Source: Parapedobacter composti
Lineage (GTDB): Bacteria > Bacteroidota > Bacteroidia > Sphingobacteriales > Sphingobacteriaceae
Direction of reading: 5' to 3'
Length of the DNA stretch: 64,000 nucleotides
NCBI RefSeq assembly: GCF_900112315.1
Contig: NZ_FOLL01000018.1
Span: forward strand, 28,652 to 92,651
Both the position numbers and the translations under genes were made by a program. Positions 1 through 8,848 of this stretch are shown in pieces; the stretch's first letter is position 1, and each line of letters starts with the position of its first letter. The notes below the pieces were generated by a model that saw only the letters and a list, made by a program, of their open reading frames with translations, was not told the origin of the DNA and searched no databases.

Positions 1-58
1 TTCCATCGGTATGTTTAACCGATAGATCTCAGTATGTGTGATTCGCATATAGGAAACG

Positions 59-1102
59 TTATTGGGTTGGTTCAACAACAGCTGATAGATCCTGCGCTTT
101 GGAAATGGAAAGCGCCTCATTAACAAGGTCAACGAAGAATTTTTGCACGTCAATGCCCGCAGCCCTGAGCTGTTTAGGGATGAAACTTTGGTCGGTCTGT
201 CCGGGTATGGTGTTGATTTCCAGAAAATGGATATGTCCGGTGGTGGCCTGGAGAATAAAGTCAATCCTTACAACACCAAAACACGCTAAGCGTGTGAAAA
301 TACGTTTTGCCGACCGTTCAACCAGGGCAGCCTCGTCGGGTGACAGCCGAGCGGGTGTAATTTCAATCGTATTGGCGGATTGATATTTGGTCTCGAAATC
401 GAAAAATTCAGCTTGGATGACAACCTCGGAGGGCGGAAGCACCGAGATTTCGTTTTGAGAACGGAAGACACCTACGGAAATCTCTCGTCCGTCTATGAAC
501 TCCTCCACAAGGATCTGTTGGCCAACGTCTTCCGTAAAGGCCTTGTCCAATGCAGGCGTAAGCTCGTGCTCATTTTTAACCTTGGAGAGCCCTATGCTGC
601 TTCCGCCATTGTTAGGCTTCACAAACAAAGGAAACCGGAGCCGGGCCGCTGATATCTCTTGTTCAGCGCTTTTACGGTTTGTGAGCAACACGGATTTTGC
701 CAAATGCAATTCCGGAAGGTCAGCAACTATCGCTTTTGTAAAATATTTGTTCATGGTGACCGAGGCTGTTAGTTGCCGGCACGAGGTGTACGGAATATTC
801 AATAAATCAAAATAAGCCTGCAAACGTCCGTCTTCGCCCGGTGAACCGTGGATGCAGATAAATATGACGTCAAACAAAATCTTTTGCCCCTGCAACGCAA
901 TGGAGAAATCGCTTTTTTCTACTTCAATACGACGCTGATCACCCGTAAGGTAATGCCAACTATCCGGTGTGATATAAATCGTATACACGTCAAATTCGGC
1001 AGACAGCTGTGTCGCAACGTTTGATGCACTTTTTACGGATATGGGGTATTCGCTGGTATATCCACCAGTAAGTAATGCAACTTTTTTCTTGGTCTTTCTC
1101 AT
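59..1102 (-). CDS. ddl: D-alanine--D-alanine ligase
   Basis: ATP-grasp ligase that joins two D-alanines for the peptidoglycan stem; cytoplasmic, no signal peptide. The 347 residues match the usual Ddl length. Visible family motifs are HGSPGEDGRLQ followed by the IPY segment, the ATP loop NGGSSIGLSKV, EEFIDGREISVGV, the omega-loop KYQ with the tyrosine typical of D-Ala-D-Ala rather than D-Ala-D-Ser or D-lactate enzymes, and the terminal EINTIPGQT. The ATG lies about 18 bases after a TAnnTTTG element. It is divergent from the AraC gene and so shares a control region with the peptidase operon. It could be a second Ddl that recycles D-Ala, but the only other D-Ala enzyme seen here is MurF-Alr, so whether it is the sole copy cannot be told. 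Confidence 0.93.
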   Translation of the reverse strand: MRKTKKKVALLTGGYTSEYPISVKSASNVATQLSAEFDVYTIYITPDSWHYLTGDQRRIEVEKSDFSIALQGQKILFDVIFICIHGSPGEDGRLQAYFDLLNIPYTSCRQLTASVTMNKYFTKAIVADLPELHLAKSVLLTNRKSAEQEISAARLRFPLFVKPNNGGSSIGLSKVKNEHELTPALDKAFTEDVGQQILVEEFIDGREISVGVFRSQNEISVLPPSEVVIQAEFFDFETKYQSANTIEITPARLSPDEAALVERSAKRIFTRLACFGVVRIDFILQATTGHIHFLEINTIPGQTDQSFIPKQLRAAGIDVQKFFVDLVNEALSISKAQDLSAVVEPTQ

Positions 1103-1120
1103 CGGTTATTACTTTTTGTA

Positions 1121-1128
1121 CAAAAGTA
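1121..1128 (-). promoter_or_regulatory. -7 element of the ddl promoter
   Basis: Reads TACTTTTG on the minus strand, a full match to the Bacteroidota TAnnTTTG element, 18 bases before the ddl ATG. No TTTG -33 element is seen at the expected spacing. Confidence 0.55.
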
Positions 1129-1320
1129 AACTGGTGTTACGGCGGCAGGTGTGCATCGATTATTGGGTTATAATCAATTCTTATTCAGTGTCACGACGAA
1201 CCTGAAGTAGGCAAAGCGGTAAAAAATTCGTATAATCGTATAATCTGATGGAAATCCATGGTAAAGGCAACGGTTTTTAATCGTTGCTGGTTAGTATGCC
1301 GTTGTTTTTGTGATATGGTG

Positions 1321-1383
1321 TTCGTAAATTCGAACCGTCAAACAGAGATGTCACGCGGATGACATTCGACCAATTTTGACCAA
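1321..1383. promoter_or_regulatory. Dyads and direct repeat upstream of the AraC gene
   Basis: Three symmetric elements sit in the 317-base divergent region between ddl and the regulator. TTCG-N6-CGAA lies at 1321-1334, TGTCA-N6-TGACA at 1349-1364, and GACCAA is repeated in direct orientation at 1368 and 1378, exactly one helical turn apart. AraC proteins commonly bind direct repeats in such regions, so an autoregulatory site is plausible but unproven. The rest of 1103-1419 holds no gene and no clear TAnnTTTG element for the regulator. Confidence 0.35.
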
Positions 1384-1419
1384 CATTTGAGGCAGGGTTG
1401 AATTTTAAAGCAATGCAAG

Positions 1420-2316
1420 ATGAAGATTCTCCATCAAATGACGATGTATGACCCTGATGAGCAGTCTATCGTTTTCCAGGACACTTATCCTGTTCCTTAT
1501 TTACATTGGCATCGAGAGATGCAGGTTATCTGGGTTAAGGAGGGACATGGAACTTCTATCATAGGTAACCACATTCAGGCTTTCAAGCCCGATGAAATCT
1601 ATATTGTCGGCGCTAATCAGCCCCACCTGTTCAAGGCATCAGACGGCAACCAGCGAAGTATCCGGTTGATATGCCTGTATATCGATCACCATAAAACTCT
1701 TTCGGGCGTGCAGCAGCAGGTGCCGGAATTAGGGGCACTGGTGGATTTTCTCCAGATGGCAGACAATGGCTTGCAGGTGCCTGACGAATGCGTGCAGGCG
1801 GTAGGGCAAGACATCATGAAAGTAAAGTCCAGAAAAGGGTTTGACCGTTTTGTTTATTTTCTCAAGTTTGTCAAAACACTGATAGACATTGGCAGTTGGC
1901 ACGAATGGACACCGCTTTCGTCGGTGCTTAGCGCCTATACCATGGATGTCTCGGATCGGCTTGATCTCATCTACCGGTATACGCTGGACCATTACATGAA
2001 CGAAATTACGCTGGAAGAAATAGCGTCCGTAGCCTGTATGACGCCTAATGCGTTTTGTTCGTACTTCAAGAAGTATACACGGAAAACCTATTTTGCATTC
2101 CTCAATGATTTGCGCGTTTCCGAAGCCTGTAAGAAATTACTCAATGGCGAATACCACACAATTTCTGCGGTAGCCTATGCTTCTGGTTTCGTTAATACCA
2201 TAACGTTCAACCGGGTATTCCGCAAGGCGATGGCAATGACCCCAAGCGAGTATGTTGAGCGGTTCAAACCCAAGCAAAAGGCGGTAGCTCCGTTTTCTGC
2301 GGATGCTTTTTTTTAA
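1420..2316 (+). CDS. AraC-family transcriptional regulator
   Basis: A 298-residue DNA-binding regulator. The N-terminal 130 residues look like a cupin sensor (HWHREMQVIWV, then a GNH segment and PDEIYIVGANQPH). The C-terminal 100 residues form the double helix-turn-helix of AraC proteins, with ITLEEIASVACMTPNAFCSYFKKYT and then ISAVAYASGFVNTITFNRVFRKAMAMTPSEY. It stands immediately upstream of the twelve-gene peptidase/SusCD run in the same orientation and divergent from ddl, so it is the likely local regulator. The ligand is unknown; a peptide or D-amino acid would suit the context but is inference. Confidence 0.9.
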   Translation: MKILHQMTMYDPDEQSIVFQDTYPVPYLHWHREMQVIWVKEGHGTSIIGNHIQAFKPDEIYIVGANQPHLFKASDGNQRSIRLICLYIDHHKTLSGVQQQVPELGALVDFLQMADNGLQVPDECVQAVGQDIMKVKSRKGFDRFVYFLKFVKTLIDIGSWHEWTPLSSVLSAYTMDVSDRLDLIYRYTLDHYMNEITLEEIASVACMTPNAFCSYFKKYTRKTYFAFLNDLRVSEACKKLLNGEYHTISAVAYASGFVNTITFNRVFRKAMAMTPSEYVERFKPKQKAVAPFSADAFF

Positions 2317-2360
2317 TCGGTTTTGCAATGATTAAAATTTGATTATACCCGGATAATTCA

Positions 2361-2394
2361 TGTAACGGGTGGGGGTGGATAACCGCTAACTTTG
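2361..2394 (+). promoter_or_regulatory. Promoter P1 of the peptidase operon with TGTAA/GGTGGG box
   Basis: TAACTTTG at 2387-2394 matches TAnnTTTG. The segment starting at 2361 reads TGTAACGGGTGGG and lies exactly 26 bases upstream of the -7 element. The same arrangement occurs before the gene at 6625. No TTG is present at the usual -33 place, as would be expected of an activator-dependent promoter. Confidence 0.55.
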
Positions 2395-2432
2395 CGTGGT
2401 ATCACTACATGCGTGTCTTTTATTCGGATATC

Positions 2433-3593
2433 ATGAATAATCAAATTACTTTGCCGTTTAAGTTGCTGTTACTTTGGTTGTTATGCTCCAGTCTTCTGGC
2501 TTGGGGCCAGCAGAGGGCGGCGGCTACGGTGCCCATTCAAGCGGTCGATGAAGTTATGGCTGATTTCATGACCAAATATAACGTGCCAGGAGCCGTTGTG
2601 GCAATTAGTAAAGATGAACAGCTGGTATATGCTAAGGGATATGGTTATGCAGATACGGCCCGAAAGGAAAAAATGAGCCCGGGCTACCTGTTCCGGATAG
2701 CAAGTATTTCAAAACCTATCACCGCCATAGCCATCTTAAAGCTGGTGGAAGAGCGACGGCTTTCACTCGACCAACGGGTGTTTGGATCGGATGGGATACT
2801 TGGTACCCGGTATGGCACTGCACCATATGCCAAGGATATATTTGCTATTACCGTCAGGCATCTGCTACAGCACACGTGTGGGGGGTGGGGTAATAAGAAT
2901 GGAAAAGATCCCATGTTTTTGCATCCAACGTGGCCCGTGGATAAACTCATCAGTTATACGCTGGATAGCATTCCGCTTGAGTACACTCCGGGCGAACGGT
3001 ATATATACTCCAATTTTGGTTATTGCCTCTTAGGGCGGATTATCGAAACGGTGACAATGCAGACGTATGAAAACTATGTGAAAAATTCGGTCTTAACCCG
3101 ATTGGGAATCAAGAGTATGCGGATAGGAGGCAATACGCTGGCCGACCGTGTTCCCGGGGAAACCCTATATTACGGGCAGCAACCGGGCGGGCTGCATCCT
3201 TACATTTACAACATTTCCCGGATGGACGCACATGGAGGATGGTTGGCATCGGCTGAAGATTTAATGACCTTAATGGCGCACGTGGATGGTTTTTCCAACA
3301 AGCCGGATATATTGAGCGATGAAACTATCCAGTTGATGACAACCGTAGCCAATGCCACGGATAACACCACCTACGCCTATGGATGGCGGGTGGATGGCGA
3401 TGGCAATTGGTGGCATAGTGGTTCACTTCCCGGCACCGGGACACACCTGAAGAGGATGGCCAATGGGTTCAATTGGACGGTATTAACCAACACCCGCGTG
3501 ACCGGTGGTGATTTCTTTACGGACTTGGAGAAGGTATTGACCACGGTGGTTTCCGATACTACAATCGTCTGGCCCAACCCTCAGGAGTTTTAA
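2433..3593 (+). CDS. Secreted S12-family serine hydrolase (beta-lactamase/D-aminopeptidase superfamily), copy A1
   Basis: Penicillin-recognising serine hydrolase of about 386 residues with a signal peptide ending near LLAWGQ. The three catalytic motifs are present: SISK at about residue 91, YSN at about 192 and HSG at about 328. The single-domain form resembles D-Ala-D-Ala carboxypeptidase, D-aminopeptidase or esterase members, not a resistance beta-lactamase. It is clearly paralogous to the gene at 13455, sharing YNVPGA, VYAKGYG, FRIAS, YSN-GY-LLGRIIE and NWWH. I chose the ATG at 2433 over 2409 because a TAACTTTG element ends at 2394 and only the later codon leaves a leader. First gene of the operon, 18 bases before the M19 gene. 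Exact substrate unknown. Confidence 0.82.
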   Translation: MNNQITLPFKLLLLWLLCSSLLAWGQQRAAATVPIQAVDEVMADFMTKYNVPGAVVAISKDEQLVYAKGYGYADTARKEKMSPGYLFRIASISKPITAIAILKLVEERRLSLDQRVFGSDGILGTRYGTAPYAKDIFAITVRHLLQHTCGGWGNKNGKDPMFLHPTWPVDKLISYTLDSIPLEYTPGERYIYSNFGYCLLGRIIETVTMQTYENYVKNSVLTRLGIKSMRIGGNTLADRVPGETLYYGQQPGGLHPYIYNISRMDAHGGWLASAEDLMTLMAHVDGFSNKPDILSDETIQLMTTVANATDNTTYAYGWRVDGDGNWWHSGSLPGTGTHLKRMANGFNWTVLTNTRVTGGDFFTDLEKVLTTVVSDTTIVWPNPQEF

Positions 3594-3611
3594 GGCATAG
3601 AGTTTTTTATC

Positions 3612-4799
3612 ATGAAATACGAAGTGTTATTGTCTTTGGTATGGCTATTAGCCTCATGCGGGGAATTGTCTAAGCGTAAGGCGGATCCCATCGTCGTGGA
3701 CGCGCATAACGATGTATTGTCCGGCACCGTATTGAAGGGCTTTGATATCTCCGTTCTGCTGGACACAGGAAATACGGATTTTGTCCGGTTGAAAGCAGGC
3801 GGAGTGGGATTACAGATCTTTGCGGTGTTTGGCGACCAGCGTTATACCGGTAGCCAGGGTTTTAGTTTTGCAAACCGGCAAATCGACTCGCTTTATGCCC
3901 TTGCACGCCGCCATCGTGATAAAATTGGGGTCGCACATACGGTGCTACAGGCAAAAGAAATGATTGCCGAGGGCAGGATAGCGGGCATGGTCGGCCTGGA
4001 GGGGGGGCACATGATGGGCGACGATCTGGATAACCTTGATAGTCTGGCCAAACGCGGGGTCGTTTACATGACCCTCACCTGGAATAACAGCAACACTTGG
4101 GCCACATCGTCTGCCGACGAAGAGGACGCTGGCAAGCAACTGGAATGGAAGGGATTGACTGATTTCGGGAAGCAGGTGGTGCGGCGGATGAACAAGCTGG
4201 GCATGGCGGTAGATGTATCCCATGCGGGCGAAAAAACGTTTTATGACGTGATAGCGGTGTCTAAGCTGCCAATCCTGGCTTCTCACTCCAACGCCCGGGC
4301 CTTGTGCAATGTGCACCGCAATTTAACCGACCATCAGATTAGCGCTATTGCCAAAACGGGAGGAGTAGTGTGCGTAACGTTTTACGCGCCGTTTTTGGAC
4401 GATACTTATAACCAACGTATTGAGAAAGCCATGCAACGGTATCCCCTTGTGGTGGATTCCCTGAAAGCGGCCGGATATGACTCCCATGATCGGCTGACGG
4501 CTGCTTTGTTGTCGGTCAAGCCCGACCTGGGCGATGAATTGAGGCCGCCCATCGGCCGCGTAGTGGATCACATCGACCACATTGTGTCGGTCGCGGGCAT
4601 AGACCATGTTGGCATCGGGAGCGATTATTTCGGGCTGGCTACTTTCCCTTACCCCGATGGGTTACGAGACGTGACCGGATATCCTCGGCTTGCCCAAGCA
4701 CTGGCAGACCGAGGCTATTCCAGTGAAGACGTAACTAAAATTTTGGGGGCTAATGTGCTAAGGGTGCTCCAAGATAACATTCAGGCTAAAACTCGATAA
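3612..4799 (+). CDS. M19 (renal-dipeptidase family) membrane dipeptidase, lipoprotein
   Basis: Zinc dipeptidase of 395 residues with a lipobox LASC at residues 13-16, so probably anchored in the outer or inner membrane. The metal and active-site residues of the family are visible: HND near the start of the mature protein, GLEGGH (bridging Glu), DVSHAG and ASHSNARAL (the two later His), and GIGSD. Characterised bacterial M19 enzymes split dipeptides and often accept a D-residue at the C-terminus, unlike most dipeptidases. It is paralogous to the N-terminal half of the fusion at 15740. It lies between two serine hydrolases, one base before the next ATG. Function is well supported; substrate is inferred. 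Confidence 0.9.
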   Translation: MKYEVLLSLVWLLASCGELSKRKADPIVVDAHNDVLSGTVLKGFDISVLLDTGNTDFVRLKAGGVGLQIFAVFGDQRYTGSQGFSFANRQIDSLYALARRHRDKIGVAHTVLQAKEMIAEGRIAGMVGLEGGHMMGDDLDNLDSLAKRGVVYMTLTWNNSNTWATSSADEEDAGKQLEWKGLTDFGKQVVRRMNKLGMAVDVSHAGEKTFYDVIAVSKLPILASHSNARALCNVHRNLTDHQISAIAKTGGVVCVTFYAPFLDDTYNQRIEKAMQRYPLVVDSLKAAGYDSHDRLTAALLSVKPDLGDELRPPIGRVVDHIDHIVSVAGIDHVGIGSDYFGLATFPYPDGLRDVTGYPRLAQALADRGYSSEDVTKILGANVLRVLQDNIQAKTR

Positions 4800-4800
4800 G

Positions 4801-6429
4801 ATGAACAATATGTTGGTATTATTGGAACACGGGACGCTGGCTCATACACTTGCCCGGATGCTGGCGATGGTTTTGCTGCTAAATACGGCCGTGGCTCAGT
4901 CAGGTAAACCGCATACCGCTGCGATGCCCGAAGGTTTTGATCAATATGTGCAACAGGTGCTGGAAGCATTCGGGGTGCCGGGCGTGAGCATATCCGTGGT
5001 GAAAGACGGCGAAGTCTTATTGGCGAAAGGGTATGGCGTAAAAGTGCTGGATAAGCCGGATCCGGTGGACGACCGTACGCTGTTTTGCATCGCCAGCAAC
5101 TCAAAAGCCTTTACTGCTACGCTGTTAGCACTCTTAGTAGAGGAGGGTAAGATCGGTTGGGACGATTTGGTAATTGACCATTTACCTTGGTTTAAGATGG
5201 CCGATCCGTATGTTACCAATCATCTTACGATTGAGGATTTGCTGGTGCACAGAAGTGGACTAGGCTTGGGAGCGGGAGATCTTCTTCAGTTTCCGCCCAC
5301 AACTTACTCCGCAAGAGAGATTGTTGAGCGGTTGAAATATATTCCGTTAGCTACGAGTTTCCGGCAGGCTTATGCATATGATAATATCCTTTATGTCGTA
5401 GCAGGTGAATTGATCCGGGAAATAACTGGGAAATCCTGGGAGGAAAATGTGGAATCCCGTATTTTCCAGCCATTGGGGATGAGCGGGAGTATCGCCCGTA
5501 TTTCTGAATTGATGAAGCAGCCCAACATCGCTCATCCGCATACGCCGGTGGAGGGTGTGGTGGCCGTCGGCCGGAATTTTCCGGATATCCGGATGGGCGA
5601 TGCATCTAATGCGGCTGGAGGGATCTCATCGAATGCCCGTGATATGGCGGCATGGCTGAAATTCCAGCTGGATTCCGGGATGTCACCGAGCGGGAAGCGG
5701 TTGCTGCCACCGGCTGCTATTGAGCGGCTGTGGACTATCGTAACGCCCATGCCGCTGTATAAACCGCGCCCGCATCTGGCTCCATTGAAACAACAGTATT
5801 CAGGATACGGGCTGGGCTTCCGGATTCATAACTATCGTGATCATCAAATCGTTACGCATACTGGTGGATTGAGTGGTGCATTTTATTCGAGGGTAACCTT
5901 AGTACCCCGATTGGGCTTGGGGATAGCCGTATTGACCAACCAGGAGTCCCGCAATGCCTTTGAAGCCATTACTCATCATTTAATGGATAATTTTCTGCAA
6001 GTGAAACCAGAGTTTGACTGGTTGGCAGCCCATCAGCAGGAAGAGGATTTGCAAAAAGCACGGGTCGCCACAATCGAATCAGTAGCTCATCAGCAACGCG
6101 ACAGTTTATCTTCTCCGTCATTGAACTTGCAGGCATATGCTGGCACGTACCGGGATCGCTGGTACGGCGATGTGGTTATTGAGGTTGAAGGGGATAGCCT
6201 GGCCATACGGTTTTCGCAAACTCCGGCGTTGGTGGGGCGGCTACGGCATTGGCAGCATAATACATTCGTAGCCTGGTGGGACGACCGTAGCCTGAAATCC
6301 GACGCGTTCGTTACGTTTATCATTGGCCCCGAAGGCAAAGTGGACGAGATAAAAATGAAAGCATTTTCACCAGCGGTCAATTTCAGCAGGGATTTTCATG
6401 ATCTGGAGCTTTTTCCGGTAAAAAATTGA
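4801..6429 (+). CDS. Secreted S12-family serine hydrolase with C-terminal DUF3471-like domain, copy B1
   Basis: A 542-residue protein with a hydrophobic N-terminal signal (LARMLAMVLLLNTAVAQ). Catalytic motifs are SNSK at residues 99-102, YDN at about 193 and HTG at about 353. After the hydrolase domain (about 40-400) comes a domain of roughly 100 residues, from YAGTYRDRWYGDV to the end, that matches the DUF3471 type often found behind such hydrolases. It is a close paralogue of the last gene of the operon (19110), including the C-terminal FHDLELFPVKN. It starts one base after the M19 stop, so translation is probably coupled. Likely a D-peptidase or esterase; substrate unknown. Confidence 0.83.
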   Translation: MNNMLVLLEHGTLAHTLARMLAMVLLLNTAVAQSGKPHTAAMPEGFDQYVQQVLEAFGVPGVSISVVKDGEVLLAKGYGVKVLDKPDPVDDRTLFCIASNSKAFTATLLALLVEEGKIGWDDLVIDHLPWFKMADPYVTNHLTIEDLLVHRSGLGLGAGDLLQFPPTTYSAREIVERLKYIPLATSFRQAYAYDNILYVVAGELIREITGKSWEENVESRIFQPLGMSGSIARISELMKQPNIAHPHTPVEGVVAVGRNFPDIRMGDASNAAGGISSNARDMAAWLKFQLDSGMSPSGKRLLPPAAIERLWTIVTPMPLYKPRPHLAPLKQQYSGYGLGFRIHNYRDHQIVTHTGGLSGAFYSRVTLVPRLGLGIAVLTNQESRNAFEAITHHLMDNFLQVKPEFDWLAAHQQEEDLQKARVATIESVAHQQRDSLSSPSLNLQAYAGTYRDRWYGDVVIEVEGDSLAIRFSQTPALVGRLRHWQHNTFVAWWDDRSLKSDAFVTFIIGPEGKVDEIKMKAFSPAVNFSRDFHDLELFPVKN

Positions 6430-6584
6430 CTTCCATTCAATTTTGCAGCTTCCGCATAAAAAAGCGGATTTTCTCGTGCCGATCTGACGGATTATTTCAG
6501 GTCCGGGAGGATTGAATTGCCCTGTTTTTAACGAACGCCGGTGTTTTCGAATTGATTAATTTTCGTTTATAGGTGATTAACCCG

Positions 6585-6618
6585 TGTAATAGGTGGGAAA
6601 ACATAGTAGTTAACTTTG
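6585..6618 (+). promoter_or_regulatory. Promoter P2 inside the operon with the same TGTAA/GGTGGG box
   Basis: TAACTTTG at 6611-6618 is preceded by TGTAATAGGTGGG beginning at 6585, exactly 26 bases upstream of the -7 element as in P1 at 2361-2394. It stands in the 195-base gap before the third hydrolase. The spacer between box and -7 element is otherwise different, so conservation of the box and its distance suggests a bound activator, perhaps the AraC protein at 1420. Confidence 0.55.
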
Positions 6619-6624
6619 TCTATC

Positions 6625-8259
6625 ATGATTATGAAAAGAGAATGGTGTAGTCTTTTGCTTATTTTCTGCTTTTATAACGGATGTTGGGCGCAATTCTCCC
6701 TGAGTCGGGGCGGGGTTGCTCGGCTGGACAGCGTATTGAGAAGGGATATGGGTAAGCCGGGAGTTGTGCTGGCAATATCATCGGGCAATGAATTGATTTA
6801 CGAGAAGGCCATGGGATTGGCCAGTCTGGAATGGAATACACCCATGACTTCAGACGCTGTGTTCGAAGCAGGCTCGGTATCCAAGCAGTTTACCGCTGCC
6901 ACGGTACTCAAACTAATAGAACAAAAGCGCCTTTCGCTCGACGATGATGTGCGGAAATACGTTCCGGAGTTGCCGGACTACGGCGAAGAAATAACCATCC
7001 GGCATCTGCTTACGATGACCAGCGGATTGCGGGATTGGAGGAATATCACCTATTTAATGGGAAAGGCTACGTTTGCCTGTGCTTATAGCCAGTCAGACGC
7101 GCTAGAGATTATCTGCAGGCAGCGGGAATTGAATTTTGCGCCGGGCACCAAATATTCCTATTCCAACTCCAATTATGATCTCCTAAGCATCATCGTATAC
7201 CGGATCACCAAGGAGCCGTTCGTGAAGTTTTCAACCCGTGAAGTGCTTGACCCGGTGGGCTTCATGCATGCAAAGTGGAGGGACAATGCGCTGGAAGTTG
7301 TCACCAAAAAGGTAGATTCCTATCGCTTCAGCGAAGCAGCGAACCGGTATTTTACGCAAGATCTGTTGGAGCGGACGCACGGTGCGGCTGGTATGTTGGT
7401 GACCGCCGCCGACCTCATCAAGTGGAGCAATCACTGGGCATCCGGAAAATTCGGGGAAACCTTGGGAAAATTGCGGGAAACGAGGGGACGACTCATCGAT
7501 GGGAGTGAAATTGCTTATGCCTACGGAGGGGTGCGGGTGACGAATCTTGGCCGGCTACGGGAGGTCACGCACAGTGGTTTGGTGGCCGGTTACAGGGCTT
7601 GGCTGGCTTACTATCCGGAAGCAGAGGTGTCCGTTGCCTGCCTTACCAATGATCGATCGTTCGAGATAGCGAAAGTGCGCAATATCATCGGTGAACTGTT
7701 AACCGGAGAAAGGTTGGCGGAGCCAAAATCCCTCGTGGCCATGTCGCCCTCCCAATTGGCTGATCTACGGGGTATCTATAAAGGGGTCGATCACTTTCAG
7801 TGCTTCGAAATCAAGACCGATGGCGCGGTGGCTGTTATAGGTAAAGACACATTGGGCGCCATTGCGAAAGACACGTTGGTGTCCGGACATACAACCTATA
7901 TCCTTAAGCCGGAAGGTACAATCGCGGTACATGCTGCTGATGAAGTGCGTGAATATAAAAAGGTGAATGCGTACAACCCCACTGAAAAGGATCTGAAAGC
8001 GTTGGAAGGGCGCTACGTGAATGACGAACTCTCCTTGGATCTCGAGTTGAAGGTTAAAGACGGCAAACTTGTTGCGTACCGGAAAGCGCACGACAGCATG
8101 ACGCTTAACCCCACTTATGAAGACGGCCATGAAGCAGGATTTTATACGCTTTCAAACGGGTTGCGGGCACTTTTCGCGTTCACCCGAAGTAGGGATGGCC
8201 ATATGGGACTTACCGTAAGCATTCCGAGAGCAGAACATTTTTCGTTTACCAAACATTAA
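6625..8259 (+). CDS. Secreted S12-family serine hydrolase, long form
   Basis: About 544 residues with a signal peptide (CSLLLIFCFYNGCWAQ). Motifs are SVSK at about residue 84, YSN at about 179 and HSG at about 316, followed by some 200 residues of C-terminal beta-rich sequence that I do not recognise well. It is more distant from the other four hydrolases of the locus. The ATG at 6625 (or 6631) follows a TAACTTTG element by only six bases, so the message may be almost leaderless; an earlier TTG at 6616 lies inside the -7 element and is rejected. It starts a second transcription unit running into the collagen-like gene and SusCD. Confidence 0.82.
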   Translation: MIMKREWCSLLLIFCFYNGCWAQFSLSRGGVARLDSVLRRDMGKPGVVLAISSGNELIYEKAMGLASLEWNTPMTSDAVFEAGSVSKQFTAATVLKLIEQKRLSLDDDVRKYVPELPDYGEEITIRHLLTMTSGLRDWRNITYLMGKATFACAYSQSDALEIICRQRELNFAPGTKYSYSNSNYDLLSIIVYRITKEPFVKFSTREVLDPVGFMHAKWRDNALEVVTKKVDSYRFSEAANRYFTQDLLERTHGAAGMLVTAADLIKWSNHWASGKFGETLGKLRETRGRLIDGSEIAYAYGGVRVTNLGRLREVTHSGLVAGYRAWLAYYPEAEVSVACLTNDRSFEIAKVRNIIGELLTGERLAEPKSLVAMSPSQLADLRGIYKGVDHFQCFEIKTDGAVAVIGKDTLGAIAKDTLVSGHTTYILKPEGTIAVHAADEVREYKKVNAYNPTEKDLKALEGRYVNDELSLDLELKVKDGKLVAYRKAHDSMTLNPTYEDGHEAGFYTLSNGLRALFAFTRSRDGHMGLTVSIPRAEHFSFTKH

Positions 8260-8270
8260 TCAAAATCAAT

Positions 8271-8825
8271 ATGAAAAAGACCGTTACCTTAATCTTGAAT
8301 GCAGCGCTGTGCTGCCTGACGATGTTCCACTTGTCTTCATGTGAAAAAGAGGGGCCTATGGGGCCGGCAGGACCTATCGGTGAAACAGGCCCGCAGGGCG
8401 AACAGGGGCCACAGGGAGAGAAAGGAGACACCGGTGGGTTTAGTCCCAAAGTTTACAACTACGAGAACTTTACGGTTCCCGAAGGAGCCTCGGCTTCAAA
8501 TTACGTGCAGTTGGAAGACCTGTCAAAAGAGGGCTTTGAAAGCAGTGTAATACTGATTTACGCTGCGCGTGGTATCAATTGGATACACCTGCCGGGACCG
8601 AGTGTGGGAACGCCGAGGAGAACCTATCGCGTATTCTACACCTTTCCTGAAAATGAAACGCAGACAAGGCTGTACATTGCAAGGGTAGACGGCGGGACGG
8701 CAGCCGAAACCTTTGAAAAATTGAGGATTGTGGTCGTACCAGTGCAAGAAATCGGGGGGCTTCAGGCCAGCGGCATAAATCTGAAGGATTACACAACAGT
8801 AAGCCATGTGCTGAATTTGAATTGA
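8271..8825 (+). CDS. Collagen-like repeat lipoprotein
   Basis: A 184-residue lipoprotein with lipobox LSSC at residues 21-24, followed at once by about nine Gly-X-Y triplets (residues 28-54), then a globular domain of about 125 residues with no family I recognise. Short collagen-like stalks after a lipid anchor are seen in other Bacteroidota surface lipoproteins and could lift the domain off the outer membrane. It sits directly before SusC, with its stop at 8823-8825 just upstream of the SusC start, so it may be an accessory surface subunit of the importer. A role in binding substrate is a guess from position. Confidence 0.75.
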   Translation: MKKTVTLILNAALCCLTMFHLSSCEKEGPMGPAGPIGETGPQGEQGPQGEKGDTGGFSPKVYNYENFTVPEGASASNYVQLEDLSKEGFESSVILIYAARGINWIHLPGPSVGTPRRTYRVFYTFPENETQTRLYIARVDGGTAAETFEKLRIVVVPVQEIGGLQASGINLKDYTTVSHVLNLN

Positions 8826-8848
8826 ACTTAGAGAACAGTATCAGATTA

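Noticed and set aside
5..23. ATCGGT/ACCGAT hairpin after ddl as a terminator
   Set aside because: The stem is only six pairs with no T-run on either strand.
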